Made by a program: the position numbers and the translations under genes. From positions 65,137,134 to 65,201,133 of the forward strand of contig NC_077239.1 in NCBI RefSeq assembly GCF_947179165.1: DNA of 64,000 nucleotides. The letters run 5' to 3'. The notes beneath the pieces were generated by a model. That model saw only the letters and a list, made by a program, of their open reading frames with translations. It had not been told where the DNA came from and searched no databases. Below are positions 37,546 to 48,573 of this stretch, in pieces (within the stretch, counting starts at the first letter, position 1; the number at the start of each line of letters is the position of its first letter). This DNA comes from Solanum dulcamara (lineage: Eukaryota > Streptophyta > Magnoliopsida > Solanales > Solanaceae).

Positions 37546-38204
37546 GTGCAACAAGGTGCCCAAGTTCAACTAAAGGGTGGTCAATACAATAATTGGTTTT
37601 ATGCTCTTCATAGTAGGCAAGAGGTGAGGAGACTCTCGATGTTGTTACGGGTCTTTCACTATGATATTTATGCCTTACTTGAGCCGGATGTGAATTTGTA
37701 TTTTGTTACTCCTTATATGGCCATGAGATTTGATGTTAGCCCCAAAGTATCGTTGGATCCTTTTCCATTTATACTCCTGTAGGTGAGTCAGTTGTGGCAA
37801 AGATGGTCTATAGGAATTGTCCGATTTTGGTTTTCTATAAAGTTACTCTATGTGATCTAGTTGAGCTTAATATGACTGATTTCGATGTTATCCTAGGTAT
37901 GGATTGTCTATATGCATGTTATACTTCTATTGATTGTAGAACCCGAGTGGTTAAGTTTCAATTCCTTAATGAACCTACCCTAGAAGGGAAGGGTAGCAAT
38001 TATGTGTTCAAAGATCAATTAATTTCGTGCCTTAAAGCTCAAAAAATAATTTTCAAGGGTTGTATCTACCATCTTGTAAAGGTTAGGGGTACTATTTCCA
38101 AAGCCCCTACTTTAGATTCAGTCTCTATTGTTAATGAGTTTCTAGATGTGTTTCCCATGATCTACTCAATGTTCCTCTCGAAAGGAAAATTGTTTTTTTC
38201 CTGA
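37546..38204 (+). pseudogene. Protease of element B
   Basis: It reads YDIYALLEPDVNLYFVTPYM where elements A and C have LLDPGAT at the active site: the catalytic Asp is Glu and the Gly is Asp. VYRNCPILVFYKVTLCDLVE and DFDVILGMDCLYACYTS follow after a shift near 37785. The protease would be inactive. Confidence 0.84.
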
Positions 38205-39125
38205 TACTCAACCTATTTCTATTCCTTCTTACCATATGGCTCTGGCGGAACTTAAGGAGTTGAAAAGATCAATTGAAGGACTTGTTGGATAAGGGTTTTA
38301 TAAGGCCTAGTATTTTACCATGGGGTGCTTCCGTATTGTTCGTTAGGAAAAAGGATGGGTCACTCAGAATATGTATTGACTATCGGCAATTGAACAGAGT
38401 AACCATCAAGAATAAATATCCAATTCTAGGGATAGATGATTTTTTTTGACCAGTTGCAAGGGGCAAGTTATTTTTCTAAGACTAACCTCTATTTCGGTTA
38501 TCACAAACTAAGGGTGATGGAGTGTGATATTCCCAAGATAACATTTCGAATAAGGTATGGCCATTACAAGTTCGTAGTTATATTATTTGGATTGACCAAT
38601 TTCACTGTGGCCTTCATAGACTTGATGAATAGGGTGTTCAAGCAATACTTGGACATGTTTGTAATTGTATTTATTGATGACATTTTGGTTTACTCTCGGA
38701 ATAAGGAGGAGCATGCCAATCATTTAAGGATTGTGTTATAAACTTTAAGGGATAAGCAATTATTCACCAAGTTTAATAAGTGTGAGTTTTGGCTAAGAGA
38801 GGTTGCTTTTCTTAGTCACATTGTGTCCAGTGAAGGGATTATGGTTGATATTAAGAAAATTGAGGCGGTTAAGAATTGGCCTAAACCATTGTACCCTTTA
38901 GATATTAAAAGTTTTTTAGGGTTAGCCGGATACTATAGAAGGTTGGTGGAAGGTTTTTCATCAATTTCGTCACCTTTGACTAAGTTGACTCAAAAGAAAG
39001 TGAAGTTTAAATGGTCGAAAGCTTGTGAGAAGAGTTTCCAAGAGTTGAAGGATCGTCTTACTACCGCTCCTATTTTGACTCTACTGGAAAAGTCAGATGG
39101 TTCCATTGTGTATTATGATTCCTAA
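38205..39125 (+). pseudogene. Reverse transcriptase of element B
   Basis: It runs from [13 protein letters not shown] through [19 protein letters not shown] near 38340-38395 and [20 protein letters not shown], where the family has KIDLRSGYH, so the palm Asp is Asn. The catalytic box [15 protein letters not shown] near 38670 is intact. A stop at 38739-38741 and a shift lead to the thumb and connection ([20 protein letters not shown], 38823-39125). The enzyme is inactive because of the frameshifts, the stop and the palm change. Confidence 0.87.
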
Positions 39126-39613
39126 AGGGTTGTTCTTGGTTGTGTCTTGATGTAATATGGTAAAGTGATAGCCTATGCTTCTAGGCAACTTAAAGTGCAT
39201 GAAAAAAATTATCCGACTCATATTTTGGAACTAGTGGCGGTGGTGTTTGCTTTGAAGATTTGGAGACACTATCTATATGGTGTCTTGTGAATATGTTCAC
39301 CGATCACAAGAGTCAACAATATGTGTTTAAAAAAAAAGACTTGAACCTTCGACAAAGGAGATGGCTTGAATTATTAAAAGATTACGATATGTGTGTGTTA
39401 TATCATCCGAGTAAATCTATTGTGGTTGCCGATAAACTTAGTAAATTGTCCATGAATAGTATTGCACAGGTTGGAGAAGGTAAAAAAGAGATGGCTAAGG
39501 ATATATATAGATTAACACATTTATGTGTGCGTTTGATTGACTCCAATGATGGGAGTATTCTTGTACATAATGACTCGGGATCATTTCTTATGGCGGATGT
39601 TAATTCCAAATAA
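39126..39613 (+). pseudogene. RNase H of element B
   Basis: The domain begins at the YYDS stretch before the stop at 39123-39125 and continues in shifted frames with [20 protein letters not shown] near 39168. DLNLRQRRWLELLKDYDMCV and LYHPSKSIVVADKLSKLS follow at 39330-39450. The linker to integrase includes RLIDSNDGSI, the counterpart of the segment fused to RT in element C. Confidence 0.8.
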
Positions 39614-39699
39614 GATAATGATCCGGTGTTGGTTGAGTTGAAGAAGTTGGTTGCCAAAAACGTTATTGAGGGTTTCTCCAAAGGGGGAGATGGTGTGCT

Positions 39700-41020
39700 T
39701 CATTATTAAGGACAATTATGTGTGCCTAATGTTGATGGTTTGAGAGAGTTTATATTAGATGAGGCCTATAGTTCACGGTATTCAATTCATCCGGGATCCA
39801 TCAAGATGTATTGTGATTTGAGAGAAGTCTATTGGTGGAATGGCATGAAGAAAGACATAACAGAGTTCGTGGCTAAATGTCCAAATTGTCAACAAGTTAA
39901 AGTTGAGCACCAAAAATTGGGAGGTTTAGCTCAAGACATTGAGATTCTTACTTGAAAGTGGGAATATGCCAACGTGGACTTTTTGACGGGTTTGCCTCAT
40001 ACTAGAAGGCAATATGATTCTATTTGAGTTGTTGTGGACCAAATGACTAAGTTAGTTCATTTTCTACTAGTTAAGACTTCTTATGGTGCTGAAGATTATG
40101 CTAAGTTATATACTTGTGAATTGGTATAGATTCATGGTGTTCCTTTTTCTATTATATTAGACCAATATACTCAATTCACTTTAAATTTTTGGAAGTCATT
40201 TCAAAGAGGTCTTGGTACAAAAGTCAAGCTAAGTACCGCTTTTCATCCTCAAACTGATGGACAAGCCAAAAGAACAATTCAAACTTTGGAGGACATGTTG
40301 AGGGTGTGTTTCATTGATTTTAAAGAAATTTGGAGTGAGCATTTGCCATTGATTGAGTTTGCCTACAATAATAGTTATCACTCTAGCATCCAAATAGCTC
40401 CTTTTAAAGCATTGTATGGGAGAAGATGTAGGTCCCCAGAGGGATGGTTTGAAGTGGGTGAGATGGCATCTATTAGTCCCAATTTGGTAGTAGATGCAAT
40501 AGAAAAGGTGAGGTTCATAAGAAAGAGATTAAACACGGCGCAAAGTCGTCAAAAGTCCTATACGGACATTAGAAGAAAAGAGCTTGAGTTTGATGCGGAT
40601 GATTGAGTCTATTTAAAGGTTTTACCCATGAAGGGTGTAGTACATTTTGGTAAGAAGGATAAATTGAGTCCTAGATATGTAAGACCTTATAGGATATTGA
40701 AGTGTATTGGCAAGGTGGCATATGAGTTAGACTTTTCATTTGAATTGGCTATGGTTCATCCAGTATTGCATGTGTCCATGTTAAGGAAGTTTGTGGGTGA
40801 TCTAAACTCTATTGTACCATTAAAGAATGTGAACATTAAAGAGAACTTGACTTATGAGGAAGTTTCAGTGGAAATCTTAGACCGACAAGTGAAGAGATTA
40901 AGGAACAAAGAGGTTGCGCCTGTCAGGGTATTATGGAGAAACCAACAAGTAGAAAGTGCTACATGGAAAGCAGAAGCGTACATGATAAAGCGTTATCCGT
41001 ATCTCTTTTCTTCCACTTAA
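39700..41020 (+). pseudogene. Integrase and chromodomain of element B
   Basis: HHCC region: VYWWNGMKKDITEFVAKC with NCQQVKVEH (39722-39955). Core: stops at 39953 and 40024 replace conserved Trp codons. EFAYNNSYHSSIQIAPFKAL and YGRRCRSPEGWFEVGE are at 40286-40606, ending in a stop that again replaces a Trp. C-terminal domain: KLSPRYVRPYRILKCIGKVA, then VHPVLHVSML. The chromodomain LTYEEVSVEILDRQVKRLRN and VLWRNQQVESATWKAEAYM ends at the natural stop at 41018. This is the best preserved chromodomain in the window. Confidence 0.88.
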
Positions 41021-41260
41021 GCCTAAGGTACTAAGTTTTTCATGTTCAGATTACTTAAACTCCTATGTATTCAGTTCCTACTATGTCATTCATATGCGTA
41101 CATGTTCATGAAGATTGATTTTTAAGTCATGTTTTATTTTAAGTTTAGAAATCTCATGTTCTATGTATTTTAATGTGTCATTATATTCAAGTTGGGCTGC
41201 TAGTCCTTTTTTCGTCTCTTTCCTATGCTAGTTGAATCTCATTTGAGGATGAATGTTCTC

Positions 41261-41272
41261 AAGAAGAAGATA
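41261..41272 (+). other. Polypurine tract of element B
   Basis: AAGAAGAAGATA lies directly before the 3' LTR start at 41274 and would prime plus-strand synthesis. Confidence 0.7.
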
Positions 41273-41273
41273 T

Positions 41274-42110
41274 TGTAAGACCTCAAAAGTTAGAAAGTTG
41301 GAACCCAAGAGAAACCCTCAAAATGTTGACTGACCTTAGGACTATGAGTCACTCTATGACTCGTAGCCCTTTCTATGACTCGTAGGGAGTAGTCGTAGAG
41401 GGAGCTCTTGAATCTATCTAGACCAAAATATAGAAGAAATCCTACGACTCCATAGGATGAGTCATCGTCCTATTGACGAGTCGTAAGGACGACTTGTATC
41501 TAAACTTCAGAGACCAATAATTTGTAGGTTTTCATACCCTGCAAGATGACTAAGGTCTACGACCCATAAAGACTTTGACGAGTCATAACTATGACTCGTA
41601 GGAAAAGTTTAGAGACTCGAGTTTCAGGTATTTCCCAAAACCTGCCAGACATTTAAATCGTAGGACCCAATTTGTAGGTCCAAAATTTGTAATTTAATGA
41701 GGAATAATTCTGTCTTTTCTCAAGTTTGATTCAATGAACCTAGACACTTTTATGATCAAATTCAAAGTCTTTATATACCCAAATTCATCAAAATTGCCCT
41801 CATATTCTATTCATTCTTCAAAATTTTCCTACGCCAAGACTTAGTGATTCTCTAAAGGTTCTTTTATAATTTCAAGCTAGGGTTTCAAGTTCATCAAGAT
41901 TCCTATTAAATTTCTTAGTGATTTCATCAAGGTATGTGGGTATTGATCCATGGGTTCCTTTCACCCATGGAGTCTTAAGGTTCTTCTCAAAAATCTCTTT
42001 AAATTTCATTGGCTTTCTAACCCTAGTTATGATGAGATACATTGGGCTATTTTATTTACGTTTTAATTATTTTCAATGATCATTATAAGTGTGATTCTAA
42101 TTAATTGCAT
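41274..42110 (+). mobile_element. Truncated 3' LTR of element B
   Basis: It matches the first ~830 bp of the 5' LTR, with palindromic words at 41330-41660. Similarity stops after TTAATTGCAT at 42110. Confidence 0.87.
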
Positions 42111-42665
42111 AATTTTAAGTATAAATCTTACTTAAATCATGATAAACAAAATAAAATAATTAAATATATTAAAGAAAGAACTTCATGCTTAATTAGTTAA
42201 ATAACTTTTTAACCTTCCTATATGTAATTCTTAATATTTAGATGGATATAGTATTTATTTCAACGTCAATTGTCATATCTTAATAATTTTGTTCTTCTTG
42301 TATATAGTTTTATTAATTAACGCAAGACACACAGGTAAATCACATCTTGTAATAATTTTTTTTATTTATTATATGTACTAGAAAAGGGGAAGCCCGTGCT
42401 CTACTTTGAAATTTATAATTTTTATTTGTGGTACTTTTAATTTAATTCAATGATAGTTGGTTTTTTTTTTACTAATAATATTAACGATTTAACATTAACA
42501 ATAGAATTAAAAGGTAATTTATAGATAAAAAGATCAAGAAATAAAATAATCAATTATATTACTTAGTTAATAACAATAAAATATGATAGAATTTTGGACA
42601 ATTAAACCAAAAATTTAAATTTAAAACATTGTGAATATTTGCTACACCTAATTAAGTGATATTTG
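42111..42665. other. AT-rich unassigned stretch
   Basis: Sequence between the broken end of element B and LTR D. No feature is recognised; it may be filler or a transposon piece captured at the deletion. Confidence 0.35.
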
Positions 42666-45462
42666 TGTAATCACCTAGCCCGTCGTTACTAAAAATATAT
42701 GCGATAAAGGTATACAAATCTCATTCGTCATAAGACTAGTATCAATTCCTTGGTATGCGAGTGCATTAGTTGTGAATTAAGGTTGTACAATGTCCCTAAC
42801 TTCAAGTTAAGTTGAAAGTGTCTTTCCGATTTGGTTTTGGACTTGAGTTTAAACTAGGGTCAACTTCAAACGACCATATCTCTTATCCTATAATGAATTA
42901 GGTGACCCATGAACTATGAAATTAAATTTATATGAGTTTTCTTTCTAACGCCACCAAATTTGCCTTATTTAGAGTTCAGAGTAAAAAGTTATGTCTATTT
43001 TATTGAGAATTGTCCATACTGGGCCGCTAGAGCGGTATTTAGGCTACCAGAGCAGGATCCGACTGGCCAGAAGCTAAAAAGGGCGTCTTTTTATTATCTC
43101 ATTCTTCTCCTAAGTGCCAAAATAGATGAGGATTACCCTAGAAACCCCCAAGAAGCTATTCTAGGCTTGGAGAGAAGGAAAGAAGAGATTCTTAACGCAA
43201 GAAAGGCTACAACCCACAGATTTCAGGTTTGTCTCCACAGTTTTTCCCTTCAGAATTCAAGGATCATTTTTCAATCCTTCTACAACTGCTTGGAGCCCAG
43301 GTAGGTGAGGTTTCTCTAATTAAGTAGTTGTAAATCTGTTCTCATGCATTCTGTATTGTAATTGACGGGAGATTTCATGCTTAGGCCTTCGGGCATAGAA
43401 TCTGGATGGTTAAATGATGGTCAATTATTGTTTAGAGTGGGAATGTATGTTGTGGGTCATGACTATTATGTGACTAGTGATAATAATGTAGACCCTTTGT
43501 TGGGCTGTTAGGAGATCTTGAGACCTGTGGGTTATGAGTTATTGATGTATATAAAGGGATGTGATTATATCGATAATTATGTGGGTTATGAGTTATTAAT
43601 GTATATAAAGAGATGTGATTATATAGATAATTGTGTGGGTTTATGCTGGTTATTCCTTGTGAATTACTTGAGTAATGCAAATCATGAAATAAAAGGGTGA
43701 ATGTGAATGACTTAGTGTTGATAGATTTCATGTCATGAACCTATTTGATTACCTATGGCTTTAGGTTATGGTATAGTGTATCTATCATAGAGAAACCCTT
43801 AATAGTGATTGAGTAATGTTATGATGTTTTCTATGCATTTAACTATTATAGTTGGGTGATTAATATATTGTAGTGATTGGTCTACAATCCCAAGATCGTG
43901 AAATCTATAATCTTAAAGTTACTCAACCAAAAGTGATGCCTTGAATAAAGAAGTCTTGATGAAATGTTGTTAATGAAAGGAAAGATAGAACGTAACTAAT
44001 GAAATGACTATTTGTGAACAATTACATGCAATGAATCTATTACTTGGTTGTACAAGTATATGATCTACTCGTTGTGGACTGTGATTCTGTTAATGATTAT
44101 GATATTGAATCGAGTGTCACGTTCTGACACATACTAAATATTGGATCGGATATCACGTTCCGACACATACTAAATATTGAATCGGGTGTCACACCAACAC
44201 ACTAATAGTTTGGGTATGAGTTCCATGAGAGAACCATTGTGTGGCTATCAGCTATAAATTGATGTTTACTACATGTGTGATGATAGATAAACTGACTTGA
44301 TTATAATTGAGCATGCCCATTATGTGTGATAATTGATATAAAAGGATCGAATGTCCAAGTGTTACCATGTTAATAGTTGTATTTGAGATTTACATTGTGC
44401 AACTATATATTGCTCTTGAAATTGTAAATTGGTAATGTGCTTCTGTGTATACCTGTTCGAATTATACAATATTTGCTAGATGTGTCAATATCGTAGGTAT
44501 GACTGGTAAACAAGTGGAGAATAGTTGATGCGTGGTTTATCAAGATTAGTGACTTAGAGTCAGATATCGATGGTATCTTATTGGTACATGTGAAAAGGGG
44601 GAAGATTAGAGAGAATTCGGAGATTCTGTCTCTAGGCAGGCCGCCTTGGCGGGAGCAATTCCACTGTGGCGAGGTCCCCAGAGTGGGATAGGTCCTACCA
44701 TGGTAGGCCAGTACGGTTATGAGGTAAGTCTTAGTTCACCTAAATATTTTCCTCTTGCAAGTTTGATGCTAATTAATCTAGGGGCAAGAGTTGGTGTGAA
44801 AGCTAAAGGTATTAGACTGGTTAGATGGAGTTAGTGGTGGCCCATAGTTTGAAAACTCGTCTATATGATAGAAGGGCTAGGCCTTGATCTTTATTAGAGT
44901 TGGCAGCAGACCAACTAGAAGGGATGAGAGTTAGTCTTGAACGATTTTAATGAGGTTAATGAGAATGATAAAAGTTGTGCATAAAAGTTTGGCGGTCTAT
45001 TTTCTTAAGAGCGTGTTTCTTTTTGTTGATTTCTTTATATTATGCGATGGGTATCGGGTTGACCGATGATGCCTACTTGTACGTGTTGTTTGTACAGATA
45101 CTACTCTTTCTATGCCACTTCGCATAGTCTGGTTGCAGGGTCAGTAATATTTTTTAGGTGAAGACGAAGATGATTCTCCAACAACTTCTACTCTTCCTTT
45201 CTTATGGTGGGAGTTGTGTGATTATTTTATTTATACTCTTTATCTTTAGAAGCTCGTATATATGTTTAGACTAGTATCCTTAGGGGTGTTAAAGTGTGTC
45301 TTGTAATCAGCCTTGGAGTTTTAAATTAATATACAGTGTCTTTACTACTCTTTTAGGACTATTAATGGTCTTTTGTTAAGCTTCCGCATGATATTTTGTA
45401 AGGGTTCTCCTATCTAGGTGTTAGAGTAGGTGCCCCACAACTCGGTGGGTTGGTTCGTGACA
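42666..45462 (+). mobile_element. Gypsy LTR D with primer-site remnant
   Basis: It starts TGTAATCACC and ends GGTTCGTGACA, followed by AACTTGGTAATTGG, which looks like a damaged AACTTGGTATCAGAG primer site. The first third is related, at low identity, to the minus-strand U3 of element C: GTGAATTA, GGGTCAACTTC(A/T)AACGA and ATGAATTAGGTGACCCAT have counterparts there. No internal region follows. Palindromic words occur near 43024 and again at 44641-44707. Confidence 0.65.
44641..44707. repeat. Second palindromic cluster in LTR D
   Basis: CCGCCTTGGCGG at 44641-44652 has 5-bp arms around TT. CCTACCATGGTAGG at 44694-44707 is a perfect 14-bp palindrome. CCGCTAGAGCGG at 43024-43035 is the matching word near the LTR start. 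Confidence 0.75.
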
Positions 45463-45512
45463 ACTTGGTAATTGGAATGTTTTTTTATAGCAAAAATTCA
45501 CTTATGTAATAA

Positions 45513-45650
45513 GATTTTTTTAAATTAATAATTATAATAGTAATAATAATATCTTTTTAATTATATAAAACATAATACTTTGATAAAATTTTAAAATTAA
45601 AAATATTTTGTAAGATAGAAGATGAAATAACTAAAATATAAATAAATAAT
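45513..45650 (+). repeat. AT-rich dispersed repeat, copy 1
   Basis: The block with AATTATAATAGTAATAATAA and ATATTTTGTAAGATAGAAGA recurs at 46374-46600, once partly and once in full. The origin is unknown. Confidence 0.75.
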
Positions 45651-45840
45651 ACAAAGATTAAATTTTCGTAACTAATATTTACAAAATACAAAATGTCCTT
45701 TTTTAATCAACACTAAATAAGATAAATGATGAGACATATATTTTAATTAATGAGAACACATAAAAGGAGAGGATTGAACTAGGGCCCACCAAAAACTACA
45801 AATGAGTAATTGGGCTGAATTAAAAATAGGAATAAAAATA

Positions 45841-46216
45841 GGAAAATTTACATAAACATAAAAATATTTACCATTTATAGCAATAATATTTTTTTCACTG
45901 AACACTTATAATACAATTTTAATACATATTAGCGATAATAATTTATAAAACTCATATAATACAAGTTTTATTCATGAATAATATATTTATCACATACTTT
46001 AATATACTTATAATACATTGTGTCAATTTCTTACCAAACAAGTATAATATATTTTAAAACATTTATAATACATTTATATTGCATGCATAATTCAATTTTA
46101 ATACATGACAGATATATCATAATATTGCTATATATTGCTATAAATGGTAATAAATAAAAAATATCACTAAAATCAGCAATTATTTATTAAAAAATATTTT
46201 TTCTAGTAATTTTTCC
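45841..46216. mobile_element. Mutator-type MITE with perfect 9-bp target duplication
   Basis: This 376-bp non-coding element is flanked by ATAAAAATA at 45832-45840 and 46217-46225. The left end GGAAAATTTAC matches the reversed right end GGAAAAATTAC. A second inverted block, TACCATTTATAGCAATA, lies inside each arm. A 9-bp duplication is characteristic of Mutator-like elements. The movement enzyme would have to come from elsewhere. Confidence 0.83.
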
Positions 46217-46323
46217 ATAAAAATATGATGTTGCCTAGGTTTGATCCCAAAACTTAGCACATGGAATGTCATTCTTTAACCAATAAGCTAAGCAACTTAG
46301 CATGAGGGATGGCACACAGGTGA

Positions 46324-46346
46324 AGCTGACATGCTGACGGTCAGCT
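46324..46346. repeat. Perfect 7-bp hairpin with 9-nt loop
   Basis: AGCTGAC and GTCAGCT arms. It lies in a short GC-richer patch between AT-rich repeats. No Helitron CTRR terminus is found beside it. Confidence 0.5.
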
Positions 46347-46373
46347 GTCTGCTTATTGCCTCTTCTTATATAG

Positions 46374-46600
46374 TAATATATTTTTAAAATAATAATTATA
46401 ATAGTAATAATAATATATTTTTAATTATATAAAACAAAACACTTCTTCTTATATAGTAATATATTTTTAAAATAATAATTATAATAGTAATAATAATAGC
46501 TTTTTAATTATATAAAACGAAACACTTTTGATGAAATTTTAAAATTAAAAATATTTTGTAAGATAGAAGATGAAATAATTAAAATATAAATAATTAAAAT
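46374..46600 (+). repeat. AT-rich dispersed repeat, copies 2 and 3
   Basis: A partial copy at 46374-46440 and a full copy at 46453-46600 of the block at 45513-45650, each introduced by CTTCTTATATAGTAATATA. Confidence 0.8.
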
Positions 46601-46608
46601 AAAATAAA

Positions 46609-46826
46609 GTATCGTAATGACTATTATTAAATAATTTATTGATCTGATAATTTCTGAGCATAATCATTATGATACAAATAATTTTGTGTTAACTGCATCA
46701 TTTAATATTTGCTCGTTCCTACTTTTCTTTATTTTTTCACGTAGTTTAGGAGACGGAAAAACTTAAATTGTCGCACTAATAAGAATCCAACAGTTAACAT
46801 TAATCCAACATATTGTTTGATCGCAT
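46609..46826 (+). repeat. 218-bp dispersed segment, copy 1
   Basis: It aligns along its whole length with 51449-51666. Shared landmarks are AACTGCATCATTTAATATTT, CTTATGATAC/CATTATGATAC and the right end (G/A)TTTGAT(C/A)GC. No coding sense is seen. Confidence 0.8.
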
Positions 46827-47580
46827 AATTAAGCTAATGTTAGGTGATGAAAGAAACTAGGAAAAAACAAAGTTAGTATATTTAATATTGTCTTTAGTCT
46901 GTGTAAGATTTCTGATAGAATGCTTTTAACTTTTTCCATTTTATGTAATCTTATAAAAGTTTGGCTTGTTGTTTATACGTAGGTTAAGTCAATCTCATTG
47001 TGCTTCGTGCGGTAATTAAACATATATAAATGAGTTAGTTTAAGTGATCACACTATATAGATTAGTCCATATAAAAATTGTTTGACTCAAGAAGATGTTT
47101 CAATTTTGTGAATATTTTTAAAAAATCATAAGGCACTTATATCATCACCACAATCAGATTTGGTTAGTTTGGTCATTAATTTTGTTAAGAATTAGTTTGG
47201 CAATGTCAGAGTGTGTGAAATGTCTAGTTTTTTGGTGCCTGGATCAGAAGATAGATCAGAGATTGAAGATGCTATGGAAGACTACTCCATTGTACTTTTT
47301 GTGATTGGTTGATTTGGAACAAACAAAAGTTGTTTTGGGGGAAAGATAGATCACATTTAAGATGTTTTGAGGGAAAGATAGACCACATTTGAGGTCTTTT
47401 ATGAATGCTTACCCAAAAAAAAATATCGTCTGTCTGTTTCATAAGCTATATATAATTACACAGTATAATATTTTTTTGTCAAAATCATAGCAACATATCT
47501 CTGGTGAAAATGGATTCTTGAATAAGTATGAGAAAGGAATGTATATATGAGAGCAATAACTAAAATTTTGTGTTCCTTAA

Positions 47581-47611
<31 letters not shown>

Positions 47612-47872
47612 GAAAAAGAACTTTAAATGAAAAAAACTTTGAATTGTGAAGATTGAGGTTGCTTCATTGAGAGAAGTTGTCTTGTGACCAAGAATAAGTG
47701 CAAATTTTTTTTGGCTCCAGTTAATTACCACTGGGTTTACGTCTTAAATTAGGTTCTTTGTTAGTCGTTGTTCCTAAAGGAGCGCTTCTTGTTAAGGTGA
47801 CTGGCAGCCCTTTAGTTTTTTTTTTTTGCAATTAATACAAAATAAGTGGAAGGAAAAGTATGAAGAAAAAGA

Positions 47873-47928
<56 letters not shown>

Positions 47929-48573
47929 CCTTATATTAGTTCTCGACGCGTGCGTTGCATAGAGTCCCATATAAAGTAATACACTGTCTATATCACAATT
48001 ATATTGGAGTGTAATGAACAGCAGATAATATGAAGACATGGATACAATCAAGATTGAAAAGAAGACTTAAGTCCAAGTCTAAGCATCTCTTAACAGTAAG
48101 ATAGTTTACCTATATACTATATTAACAGTTTAAAAAAATGATAGTTTACCTATGTAGATTAGTAGTTAGAATTATAGATAATTTGAGAGATTTTTGATAT
48201 TCTAGAAGCCTCTAACAATAAATTTAACAAGATAACAAATGATAAATGTAATTTCTGTTTGAACAAAGTTGACATAAATTTTATTTGTCAAAAAATGTTT
48301 TATCAAATATGTCGTTATAACTATAAGTGTTTATTATACAATAGAAAAAGCAATACTCTCTTTAACTCTTGATGAAGCTATGATACAACAGATATCTACA
48401 TTGACTATACTTTAATAGCTTTTCTGGCCACATTAATCCTTTATAAATCTGCAGCCTTTTAGGTCTTCACATATTGAACCTTTCCGAAAACAACTTCTCT
48501 GGCTTTATCCTATTCTGTTTTGATAATTAAGAAGACTTCAAGGTTGAGCTAACTGCTGCAAAAGCTAGAAAAT
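46827..48573. other. Unassigned AT-rich region with two (AT)n tracts
   Basis: (AT)n microsatellites lie at 47581-47606 and 47875-47927. Short open frames overlapping them are low-complexity. No gene is supported. Confidence 0.4.
47875..47927. repeat. (AT)n microsatellite
   Basis: About 26 AT units. Confidence 0.95.

Larger units (their letters stand above)
34235..42110 (+). mobile_element. Gypsy element B (chromovirus), 3' LTR truncated
   Basis: It has a 5' LTR (34235-36323), a PBS (36328-36340), gag (from 36540), protease, RT, RNase H, integrase and chromodomain to 41020, a polypurine tract, and the first 837 bp of a 3' LTR (41274-42110). It lies in the RT of element A. The left target copy would be 34230-34234 (CCGAC); the right copy is gone with the truncated end. 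Confidence 0.9.

Noticed and set aside
43474..43731. Repeated peptide reading SLYTLITHNPHNYRYNHIPL on the minus strand
   Set aside because: It comes from a short DNA direct repeat (near 43527 and 43586) inside LTR D; there is no sign of a gene.
42666..45462. LTR D as the 3' LTR of element A
   Set aside because: Its start, palindromic word and end differ from the 5' LTR of A, and a primer-site remnant follows it, so it is a different family.
46324..46380. Helitron 3' end (hairpin)
   Set aside because: No CTRR terminus at the right distance and no TC start seen.
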